Assembly: GCA_034698045.1 (NCBI GenBank)
Contig: JAQGAU010000247.1
Span: 1-33,230, forward strand
DNA length: 33,230 nucleotides
Direction of reading: 5' to 3'
Source of the DNA: Paramacrobiotus richtersi
Lineage: Eukaryota; Tardigrada; Eutardigrada; Parachela; Macrobiotidae
In this document: positions 10,201-20,412 of the stretch, in pieces
How positions within the stretch are numbered: position 1 is the stretch's first letter
Layout: the number at the start of each line of letters is the position of its first letter
Program-made: the position numbers and the translations under genes
Notes under the pieces: model-generated
Seen by the model: only the letters and a program-made list of their open reading frames with translations
What the model was told of the DNA's origin: nothing
Databases searched by the model: none

Positions 10201-13200
10201 GTTTCATCTCTTTTTTTGTAACGTTTTGCTCAGCCAGGCATAAGTATACGTACTATAGATGTCACGAGTTGCAGGAAGCGCGGTAACTGCCTTGAAATGG
10301 AATAACAAACCATCCGTTGGAATGGTCGACTTGTGTTTTTGGTTCGAATTGCAGCACTCCTGCATCAGCAAAAGCACTTGGGCAGCAACTGCGGTGCCGT
10401 TGCTTTCGTTCTGGTGTATGATGGCTGTTGCGGTCACTCGGTTTTAATCAACTGAAACGCGCTATGACTTTTTTGGTGCATTTGCTTTTGTGCGTATTTT
10501 ACCAAGCCGTGTCAAGTTCCTGGTGGACTTCCCTGAACGCGTCCCTAAACGCTGATTCGGTTCGTTTGTCCCTCGAGATTGGTCGAAGAAGTTTGTAACG
10601 GTACTGGCATTCGTATTTGTGGATCATATATAAGCAGTTTTGAATACTTTCGTGTATCCACGGTCATCCAAACTGTCCACACTTTTGATCACTCCGGAAA
10701 CATTACTGATTAGTGTCTTTCGCTAAAGCTGTTTAAACGATCTGCTGGCTAAAAAACACGCTAAGATGCAGTTTCTTGTTTGTCTACACTAGGTAAGCTA
10801 AAAAGCTCGGTGTTATCGCCTGTGGTTACCGGTATCTTGCTAGCAGTGTTTCAGAAATTGTGTACATACTTTGTTTTAGCAGGTGGGGAAAGCTGATCCT
10901 AAGCCACTGAGGTACCAATGGATTTCCCAGTATTTGAGGTGCACTTCTCAAACCGACCAGGCACAGTTGTGCGTTTTCTCATCACACCAAGCTGCGAATC
11001 AGAGCGGCAGTCTTTCCGTGTTTTGCGCTTATTAGTGCAACGAAGCATTCCAAGGAACACGTTTTCTCTGTTATGGCCAAGTACGTACTATAGGATTATT
11101 ACTATAGAGTCATAACTTCGATTTCGGAAATTTGGTAGTTCATGGTGGCTCTCCAACTGGAAACGTACGATAACTTGATGGCTTGCGATCTATAGTTTTA
11201 GCAAAATGTACTACAATGATAACTCTTTCGCGCTCCTGCCGCTGAGGCTCAACTGTTGACAATTTTTGGGGGAAGTTAGTAAACAAAAATCTGCCGACAG
11301 GTGTGCCAATTTTGAGCAAGGGCTACGGCGCCCACGGTTGAGAATTTCAAAAAACGAAAATCACATTTTTTTCTTAGTCGCTTCACTTGTTATAGATTTA
11401 ACTCATAGCAGTGAGTTCTGAAATTGACGATTTTAGCGTTTTTGCTAAGTATTTCCTTTCCCTGTTACGTATTTTTTCGAGTTGCGGCTACAAAGTTGTG
11501 TAGTGATTGGCGTGAAATTCTGAACAGATATGTTTTCTTAGAAATCGTTTAAGTCCTAGTTGTTTTAGTGAAAACCGCTGCTCAGAATTGGCATACCAAG
11601 GAGTTTATAGCACACCAGCGAGTTTCTAGTCTTGTCTGTCTTCTGTCTTGTGGATTCTCACAGCTTCTCGCAAGGAAGCAAACGGTCAGCGGTCATAATA
11701 GCCGTCTTATACTTACACTGGGACGGTGTCGATCTTGGTTTTAGTACAAGTTACCTAACGAGAACCGGTGACTCTATGAACCACAGAAATAAAGTATACC
11801 TATGCTGGCCCTTACGAGTAGCAGGTAATGCTAACGGTCACCAATGATGAAAGCAGGAACCGCAAAGTTAGTGGATTTTTCAGCTTTGATTGCGATTTTA
11901 TAAAAGAAACTGATAATCAAACTGATTGGTGACCTCGCGGAGCTCCTCCCACAAAAACCGCAAAAAAGCTGAACCGTTGAAAAACTTACAGATTACTAAG
12001 TGGGCTCGCCAACCAAGAATCGTATCATATGAGAGCGAAAGCTGGTTTCCGACCGAAAAGAGATTTCGCAATGAAAACGAGCAAATCTTCAGTCATGGGT
12101 GCTGTTTATACTTTTTTCTGTTAGTAATGGTTTTCTAGCCTTAAGGAGAAAACCTTGCACATTGTTTTGGTACCTTCCGTGTCATGTAATGGTCGCAACA
12201 GTCAGTTGTTATAGTACTCGTAGAGGCAGCTGAACATGGCATGCTTAACATAATGTTGTTCCAATCAAACAGACGTGAAGTCCTGTGTACACGGGTTGTC
12301 TGCTTGGAAGAATATTATTATTAAGACCATCGGGCACCAGAAATCACAGAAAATATGTCCTCTGATTCGTGTTTACCCGGCTTTGTATGCAAGAACCGCA
12401 TCAGGCTTGCGCGAGCCTTCCTTTTCCATACTTGCATTATGTTATAGAACCGCTGGAGCTTAGGGGTCAGTAATTATAGTCTTTGGCTAAGCTTGTGAAG
12501 TGGTGCGCAATCGGATAATTTTGCGACAACGGTTCCATTCATCCACTCGTTATTAGTCTGCCGCGTATGGAGGAGAGAGGTCGAGAGCTGCACTCTTTTC
12601 GGTTTTAAATATACTTTCCACCTGAAGGCCGGCGGCTAATTTATGCAATGTTAGGCCGAAAGTCAACTCTAGTGTTGCTTCTCTTTAGTTCCGGGTCGAA
12701 AGACTACCGGGAACTGCTCGGCAACAACAACAACAAATTTATTCCTCTGAACATTTCGTTCAGCAGGGCCATTCGTAGATGAATGGCTTCGGGCCCGATA
12801 CCAAAAACATCACCAAAGAACACCACAAAAAGAACTAAAAAAGGAAAACTGAGCATCATCCATCCAAACCATTGAATTTTAAAGATCAGTTTTTACGAAA
12901 AAAATGGAATGCAGAGACTGGCTGAAAGCTTAGAACACCCATGGGCGCACAAAAGCATTCGTTGGCCACATTTTAGAGAGATGAGACCACAGGACCGGTA
13001 ATGGCGTGCAGCCGTACCGGAACGAAGCCGGGAAGGATTGCAAACGAAAAAACAATGCTTTTGGAATCGTTTTTTTGCGACATCGAATTGTGTGGTAAAT
13101 CGGCGTGCGTTGAGCAGTCCCGAATTCCAAGTGCATACAAATAGTCCAGTGCTGCAGATGGTTCGTGAACGCAGTCTTCGTCAGGTGCTGTTTATGCGTC

Positions 13201-13682
13201 CGTTTCAGACTCCGTACTGTACCTAACTGATGGCACTCAAGGTGTGGTGCTCGATATCTCCAAAGGTTTCAGCGTACACAATCCCGCGCACACTCGTTTC
13301 GAAGAGAAAGTCATTCTTTTAATAATCGTCGTCATACAACGGATGTTCTCTTCAAAGTTGAAACGTTAACTCAGAAAGTCAGCCCAAGCACAGACTGATA
13401 CGTTTTCGCGTGTCTCATGTTTCTGAACGAGTCCCGAGTTTTGGTGGCCGGTTGAAGAAGTATGAAATCGTTTTTGGCGTTTATGACGAAAAGACGTTTG
13501 CGTCCCGTAACGAAGAAGAGAAAAATTAGGTGTGTCAGAGAGGCTCAGAAAAGTGCTAAAACCTTCATTTCTCGTAAATTGTTTGGTTGTGAAACTTACT
13601 GCTTTCGTGCACCTGATGTGCAGAGGATCCCACAGCCTAATTTACAGAGAGTGGTTTGTACTAAAGATATACCGGATACTAT
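7236..13682. other. About 6.4 kb without a convincing gene
   Basis: Both strands carry open frames up to about 170 codons (for example minus 10178-9663 and 8900-8451). Their translations are rich in Cys, Arg, His and Ser, with no domain, no phase-consistent exon chain and no recognisable polymerase, transposase or integrase motif. A short (CAA)n-type tract (GCAACAACAACAACAAATT) sits near 12721. This could be old repeat remnants or a large intergenic or regulatory interval. I saw no tRNA-like B-box with a matching A-box. Confidence 0.5.
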
Positions 13683-14251
13683 CTGTATATCAGTGTTGAT
13701 CCGTTTTCAAAAACGGACTCCCCGGCCGTTCCGTCCCGGCAGCCGACCGTCCCGTCCCGTCCCGGTTTGTTTAAAAGTCCCGTTTTCCGGTAGACGGAAT
13801 CCATTTCAAAAATTTTTTTACTTCGGCGTAAAGTATCATAATTGCTTAATGTTCCATTGTATTTTTTCAAACCAAGCTAAACGACACTGCCTTGAGAAAT
13901 GTTTGTGCACTTTTGACTACGAACAGGTTGTTTCCTCGCGCGAAGCGCGAAGCCAGCGAGCGATTTCGAAACAAAACTGCAATAAAATCGTGATTTAAAT
14001 GATAAATCGATACAGATTTAAATTTATTGCGAAGAAGTGTAAGATTAAACGCGGATTCGCTGTGAAAATATCAGAACGGGAAACGTGGGACGGGACTGTC
14101 TCTTCCGTCTCTCAATTCTCACTCCCGTTCCGTTCCCGTCCCGCTCGAAGCCTCACCCGTTCCCGTTTTTTTACCGGAACGGGAACCGGAACGGGAGGTT
14201 TTTCCGGTTATTTTCCGGCCGGTATAAAAACGGATCAACACTGCTGTATAT
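13683..14251. mobile_element. Non-autonomous hAT-type element with 8-bp target duplication
   Basis: The element proper is 13691-14243 (553 bp). Its left end CAGTGTTGATCCGTTTT is an exact inverted copy of the right end (AAAACGGATCAACACTG). It is flanked on both sides by the direct repeat CTGTATAT (13683-13690 and 14244-14251). A CAGTG-type terminus with an 8-bp duplication is the hallmark of hAT transposons. Just inside the ends are clustered copies of CGTCCC/GGGACG (13735-13765) and CGGAACGGGA (14090-14200), like hAT subterminal transposase-binding repeats. It has no transposase gene: the two open frames crossing it are low-complexity Arg/Pro/Gly readings of the repeats. The perfect target duplication and termini suggest a fairly young insertion. 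Confidence 0.88.
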
Positions 14252-14689
14252 GCGAAAATATTGAGCCAGCTTTGGCCCGGTGTCAACCAGAAATAACTGA
14301 GGTCAAATATCACCGCGGGGCTCGTCATGAGAATTCTCAAAAAGCAGCTTTTCAAAGAGCAGAGGAACAGCTTTTCTCAAACAATTTTTTTTTCTTGTGG
14401 ACAGTATCACCGTGATCGGATTTATGTGGATTTTTTGGTTCGTTGTGACTGCTTTGAGTACGTTTTTCAGATCAGTCGCTGACTGAGAGCCTGGTCATTA
14501 CGCAATGCGCTCGCACTTGATTTTGTTGGTGGTCGGGGTTGGCACACGCCTGATAGTTTCTCCAGGCTAATAAGCGACGGTTTGCGTATATATACGTAAT
14601 TTGTATCTTGGCTGATCATTCAACATTGGTACCATAACGATTGCGGACTTTCGGAGTTGAAAACCGGCATTTACCGATTACGGATCAAA
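14252..14689. other. Intergenic stretch between two repeat elements
   Basis: No gene is recognised. The right part, from about 14600, may still be the outermost and most eroded part of the inverted repeat that follows, since TTTGATCCGTAATCGG-type sequence has a weak counterpart near 16290. The remainder shows nothing specific. Confidence 0.4.
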
Positions 14690-16270
14690 AAATCTGATGT
14701 CCGATGGTTCTGCAGGAGATGTTGCCACTACACGGATGTTAACAGTAGGCTACACCCAGATAACGCTTTTGAAAGCAAAAAGATGGTTCTCGATTGTCCG
14801 TTTGTACTTCGTGTACGCGCGAAGTGCGCGCGATGAGCGGTTTTTCCGCAATACGGTCAAAAAGCTTAAACAGAGATGGGTCAGAATGGTCATCGCCTTT
14901 ATGCGCATTTATTGATAGATCGTCCAAACAAATCGTATGGAAACGTGGATTTTGAAAGACTGACTGACAAGCAGAACCCCCAACGCCTCATATTGGCAAA
15001 AATCTGATTGCGAGGACGAGCCTAAAAGGTAGTGCTATTTGTGTCATTGGGTATTTTTTGCTGTGGGGAGGTTATGAACGGTGAATAGTTACGAATTTTT
15101 TTAGTTTTTAATACGTGAATTGGTTTAGCATAGCCGTTTACAGTACGGGGGGTGGGTCAACCAAGATTACGATCTTGATCCGATTCCCATAAACCGCTGT
15201 GTTAAGGCCACAGGCAGTGATGTAGGTAGCAGTAGCAGTTATGATAGTCTTGCTCAGACCAACATCTCGTTATTGATTGCTACACTACTTATTAAAATTT
15301 TTGCAATAACCAGAAGGATGGTGGTACTATAAATACTTGTAATCAAATCGCAAGGAAGATATTTGGTTATCATAAAAAACTTTTTAGAAGTATGGTATGC
15401 ACAAAAACTTTTAAATTCAATATAAAATCACAAAAAATTGGTATGGTAGTACTGGTACAGGCATATCGTTTCTAAAATAGCTTTCCTGATTCTGACCCAG
15501 AACGAGATTTTCGCACTTTAAACTGCGCATACAGTGAATTTTTGAATATTTCAACTGCTCAGAACTTTCGTTATTATTAACGGATCCTGCTCATCTCGTG
15601 TCAGAACGTGACAAATTTTATCCTCTTTCTTCTGATACATCACAAGACAAGTTTTATGGAGTTTGAAGAGCACAGTAGAGCTAAGACTTTTTGAATAGGG
15701 CGATACAATGCACCTGTTTTTTTGCTGCCGTTGGGTGAAAGGGGAAGGGGGAGTACTGGTAATACAATAGAGCAACCATTTCTATACCGGACTTACATAA
15801 CCAGATAAGCGATAAGTGCGTGCGGTGAAAGAATCAGCTGAAATTCCGAACCCACCAAAACTGCTGCTTACATCACTGCCTGTTCCCTTAAGCCAACTCA
15901 CGCTGAGTTACTCGTTAAAATTTTCCCAAATTCATAACTATTCACCGTTAATAACCTCCCCACAGCAAAAAATACCCTGTGATCAGTACAGATAGCACTA
16001 CTTTTTAAGCACATCCTCAAATTTTTGTCAGTATATGAGGCGTTGGGGGCTGTACTTGTGAGATTTGAAAGCGGCATCTCTGTTTAGACTTTTTGACCGT
16101 ATTATGGAACAACTGCTCGTTGCGCGCACAAGCGGACAAAAGACAACGGAGCACTGCACTTGCACTGCATCTTTGCACTGTCAAAAGCATTGTATGAGCG
16201 TTATCGACTGTTTTTATCGATGCAGTGGTACTCTTTTGCGCAAAACCTTCGGTTTGACCGGAGTCAAGCC
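14690..16270. repeat. Large imperfect inverted repeat (fold-back element)
   Basis: The arms pair across a loop at about 15250-15800. Perfect stretches include CCCCCAACGCCTCATAT at 14977-14993 against 16033-16049, and a 27-base identity at 15049-15075 against 15951-15977. Pairing continues inward (ACAGGCAGTGATGTA near 15210 against 15873) and outward (TTTTTGACCGTAT-type sequence at 14851-14877 against 16066-16092, and more weakly 14740-14800 against 16170-16230). The outer left arm carries about 70 extra bases. The loop has no coding gene. Long divergent inverted arms around a non-coding centre suggest a non-autonomous fold-back transposon or an old inverted duplication. I found no convincing target-site duplication, so the true ends are uncertain. 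Confidence 0.75.
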
Positions 16271-17104
16271 ATGTTTTGGTGATTTTTCAGACCGTAATGT
16301 AGCGAGGTAGCAGCATGATGATTTTTTGATATCCATTTCACAGGAAAAATGTATGCTTTCTTACAAATTTTAAAGCGTCGGCCTGCAGGCAGGTTTGCTA
16401 GCGCTATCGATATCCGCTGCTATGGTTCCGTGGTCATCCAAATGACCAAAGGGCAGTTGCGTAAACGATACTACAAAATCTGAAGCAAATCATTTGGAAT
16501 CCCTGCTTTCCTCCGGTAACAATTGGTCTCCCTGGGTTGCTTCCCCAGTACAGAAACAATCAAAAGAAGTCGACCTTCTCTTCACGGATCTACGGATCTT
16601 TCGTTACGAAAGAGAAGGACAAGTTTTGGCTACAAAATATTATAGAGATATTCCTTTTATTGGGAATTTGGGCTTATTTCGATTGTTCGTGAATTTGACG
16701 TCCGTTCAGGGTCAGAAGTTCAGGTGGCTTATTTTCGGACGAAAATCGCTTCGTTGCACGTCCGCGCACGAATCTTGTGTGAAAAACTCGAGGGGACACT
16801 TTTCGTGCATGTTGCTGAAACATATTTGGAATTGACTTCAGCAGCAGCAGTAAAATAGTACTCAATTACGCGTAATAAATGAACGATTTACGAAGCTGCC
16901 TGTCTGAAACCGAAGTCCACGAATGGGACGGGCTTGCGATTGGTCGTGAATTTCCGTCCAGTTGAGGCATGCGCAGCTAAAGTGTCCCGTTTTCGTACGA
17001 AGCGTCAGTAATCAGTTCATTGTCAGTGAAATAAGTGTATGATAGAATAATAAAACGTATGATACTGATGTGTGAAAATGTATGCTAAATAGTGTGTATT
17101 GTAG
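16271..17104. other. Upstream region of the zinc-finger/ETS gene
   Basis: Probably contains the promoter and first exon of the next gene. One phase-compatible candidate first exon is 16442-16460 (ATGACCAAAGGGCAGTTGC then GTAAAC), which would give MTKGQL and splice to 17105. A second short frame beginning with ATG at about 16879 (MNDLRSCLSETEVHEW) reads protein-like but lacks a good donor. Both are speculative. A weak duplication, GATTGxTCGTGAATTT, occurs at about 16681 and 16937. Confidence 0.3.
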
Positions 17105-20100
17105 ACGATGGGAAACTGCTGTTGTGTGATTCCCAGTTGGACCTCAATCGTACTGTTGATACTGTTCTGGCAGCTCGGCCCAAGGCGGAGGATCCCATCG
17201 TAGTGCTGCTAGTCATGGAGATCGATCGGGCGGACATATTCCCTCTGGAAGTAAAACCTTCTATTGCATTGCGCAATACACCGAAACGCTTGGCGAAACG
17301 AAAAGCAAATGTGCTTGAAGTCACAAAAAGAAATACGGATGACTTGATAAAACCATATGGTGAAGAATCTACGGACATTGGTTAGTACTTTTGTAGAGCT
17401 GGATACAAAAGTAGCCGAGCATGAATTGAGAACGAACGAATCAGTCATTTCCTTTGATAAACTATGGTGTATTGATCTAATAAATTTTATGATTAATTGG
17501 AAATGTCAAGTTTTTATTTATTTATTAGTAGCATCTCCGGAAATTGTATTGCCGTTTCATGTCGCTGCTTCGCAAATGGCTGCGATTTCTCATGAGACCT
17601 TTCTTCCGTCCGAATTGGACACAACGCGGTTCCCTGCTACTGGACGGAAATCGGGTACACAAGGCTTCCCTGAGCGACAGTATATCGGTTTTGAAACTGT
17701 ACCGGATGGAACTGCACCATATCCGGCCACGGCAAAAAGTACGGTTCTTTTACCGTCTGTGTATGCATAAATACAGCATTTATTTGAATTCTTGTGGATC
17801 CTGGTATTGTCTTTTGCGAAATAATTATATGGAAAATTTTGACCTTTTATTGACACGGTTATTGTTTCCACTACCATACACTTGTTAGCACTGTTTTCAC
17901 GCGGTACGTGTACTTCTACACTGATTACACTATGGCATATGCATACTCGTACCCAGAATTCGTTTTCATTGCAACTTTAGTTTCCAGGCAGATGTTTAAG
18001 ATAGTCATCTTTCATTGCAGAAACGGTTTCAGGGAGCTCGATGAGCTTACTTTGTTCCAAACGAAGTGCGGGGGCCGGTAAACAACCACATGTCTGCAAC
18101 AAATGCCGATATTGCGCAAGAACGTTCAATCAGTCTCATGACAGAATCCGTCATGAGCGGATCCATACGGGTAAACGTTCTAGTGTTACTTTTGTTTCGG
18201 GTTCTCAAATTCACACCGTTGACCGAGGAATTTACAGGGGATTGCACATTCAAGTGTGATTTGTGCCGGGAATCATTCTTGTACGCTTATCAACTCCGCA
18301 ACCACCAGAAAATCGCTCATGGTAAGCTACTATTAATTCGTAGTGAAAGTTAGTATGGTTGGGTTGCCGCAGCGGCTGTCGTTTTTTGTTCCTTTTTGTT
18401 TTACGCTTTTAATACTCCAATGGTGTACCGTTTCTGAGGTTTACAGTTATAGGTGTGTCGGAGGCGAATACCGAACGGGCTCAGTGGAGCGATGTGAAGA
18501 TTAAACGCCCAAATACATTACCAAAGAAACTAAAGCTGGTCTTTCGAAAATCAGCCGGCGTGCCGCAGTTCCATGGAGTACAAAAGGTTGTGAAAAAGAA
18601 GAAGGCAGTTAAACGAGGTAAAAATTGTGTACGATTTCCTTTCGCCATATGAAATTACCGCCACTTCTTGATTTTCAGAGACGGCATGTCCTGTCTGTGG
18701 GAAAACGTTTTCCACCCCGGGAAATGCTAATCAGCATGCTCGACGTTTCCATGCTGAAAACTCGGGTAAAATGTAGCTGCAATACGCTGTTCAGTAGAAA
18801 ATCCATACATTGTTTTCCTGAGAGTCAGATTCTTCGCTTTTTTGTCCTTGCCAAAATTAATGTGTATACTTCAAACTGTTGTGGGTGCGTGATCAAAATC
18901 AGAAACATTATGGTAGGTATCTGAACCGACGAAAATAACCTCATGATCACTTTTGCAAAAGGAAGTTAGCTTGATGTCATTTTTGAAGTGCAATTTCTGT
19001 AGATGAGGCGAGTTGGAAAATCGAAGAATCGCGCGGAAAATTATCGAAGCTTCAACAGAAATCGAAACCGAACAGCTCATCGAAAAAGGATAAATTAGGC
19101 TATGATCTTAGAAAGACGTTGGGACGACTGTCGATGGCAGCTGCCTTGAAATTATCCCGCGATGCCATTGTTTTTGGTGAGCGTCGTCTGGTACGAAGTT
19201 ACTTGTTCAGAAATGCTTACGAAACGTTATGGTTTAGATACCCAGAAATTCCCTTGTGAGCATTGCGGTACCGAGTTTGATGACGAACGGGAAATGCTGG
19301 AGCATATTGAAGGAATTCATGGTAAATATTGTTCGATGAATGGGGTGACGTGTTGGTTGAAAGTTTGACCTGATGACCCTTTTATCAGTTGTAGTCAGTT
19401 TAATTCTGTTGTTGTGACAATATAAACGATTATTTATTGTTAATCAAGTGATGGTTACTTAATTTATTGCCATTAGTTTGCTTTACATTTAAACAGTAAT
19501 TTACTAATTATTGTTTGATTTTGTAAGTAACTGACGAAATCAAAAAATGTTCCAAAACGACATTTTTTTCACGGTTTCTGCAAGTCACCTTATGATAATT
19601 TAAGTTGCACATAAATTTTCAAATAAATCACCTACGACTTGTAATAACGAACAGATTTACAATTTCAGCGAATGAGGAAATTGACTGGGAATCAAGTTCG
19701 GGTTCTGGTGATTCCGACGCCCTGTGCCGAGTGAAGAACAGAGAAAATCAGCCAAAATCCCATAACTGTAAATGAGCTGAAATGATAAATGCTCCTTAAT
19801 ATTGTTGTTACCTGCTGGCATCTTGCAGTGCCGAATCCTTCGTATCTTTGGGTGATGATTTGGCGCTTATTGGCTAGTCCGATGTTTTGTCCTACTGTGG
19901 TTCGATGGGTTAATCGGCATGCCAAGGAATTCCAAATCGTTGATAAAGAAATGTTGGCTAAAGTTTGGGCGGTGGAAAAAGGTCGCACGTCCGTGAATTT
20001 GGGAGTTCTTAATCGAGCATTCAAGTAAGCAGCAGTATTACTTATCGTGATGCTTACTGACTTCGAGTTATGAGACTAAATTCTCATTAAAAAGTTTGAT

Positions 20101-20412
20101 TCTTTTTGTAACACGTGGGAACACGGAGATAACTTCTACACGTTTTCAGACAACCTTGTTTAGGTGATATGCAAAATTTTCAGTTACAAGTAGGTATAGT
20201 ACACGAATGGTTGTCGTACGCGATCTGCTGTAATCGTATATTACATCAGCTGTCACAAAACTTAGCATAAATCTCAGAAAGAATAACAGAAAAAAATGTT
20301 GTTTTCTGACTGTAGGAATTCGTGTCACAACAAGCATTTGGTCTGCATCAGTGGAACGCGCTATGTTTTCCGTTTCGGACCCAACGCGGACACAGCGGCT
20401 CTCGCGGAATGA
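17105..20412 (+). CDS. Four-C2H2 zinc-finger protein with C-terminal ETS domain
   Basis: Eleven exons: 17105-17380, 17532-17738, 18021-18170, 18238-18321, 18447-18617, 18679-18765, 19003-19176, 19238-19321, 19669-19767, 19829-20024 and 20316-20412. All junctions are GT-AG and in phase; together they give about 540 codons. C2H2 fingers: CRYCARTFNQSHDRIRHERIH (split here as CRYCARTF...RHERIH), CDLCRESF...RNHQKIAH, CPVCGKTF...NQHARRFH and CEHCGTEF...EHIEGIH. Exon 5 and exon 7 encode Lys-rich linkers. The last two exons read as an ETS winged helix: LWVMIWRLLASP, WVNRHAKEFQIVDKEMLAKVW, LNRAFK, then SGTRYVFRFGPN, ending in TGA at 20410-20412. A nuclear DNA-binding regulator is the natural inference. 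The start is unresolved: the first in-frame ATG is 17215, and an upstream exon is likely because 17105 follows an acceptor. If the intron at 19768-19828 were retained, the protein would stop at TGA after the fourth finger. Confidence 0.75.
19829..20412 (+). other. ETS-like winged-helix domain coding segment
   Basis: Exons 19829-20024 and 20316-20412 align with the whole ETS fold: the first-helix LW motif, the wW...EF.(I/L)VD strand pair, the A.(V/K)W helix, the recognition helix, and the final (V/I)SG.R(Y/F)V(F/Y)(R/K)F strand. In canonical ETS proteins the recognition helix reads LSRALRYYY, with two arginines contacting GGA. Here it is LNRAFKNSC: the first Arg is kept, the second is Lys, and the three Tyr are lost. 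DNA specificity may therefore be altered. The family call is by pattern and order of motifs. Confidence 0.75.

Noticed and set aside
10340-10360. GGTTCGAATT as a tRNA B-box
   Set aside because: No A-box at the right distance and no cloverleaf could be drawn around it.
13462-14415. Two adjacent plus frames (178 and 138 codons) as possible transposase
   Set aside because: They run through the hAT element's repeats and both its ends, read as Arg/Pro/Gly low complexity, and show no RNase H-like or BED-finger motif.
15551-15775. Minus frame in the loop of the large inverted repeat
   Set aside because: Only 74 codons, no motif, no start or splice support; a chance frame in loop DNA.
17544-17888. 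Alternative plus frame in zinc-finger gene exon 2 (MSLLRKWLRF...)
   Set aside because: It is not in phase with the upstream or downstream exons, whereas the frame reading ASPEIVLPFH joins both sides correctly.
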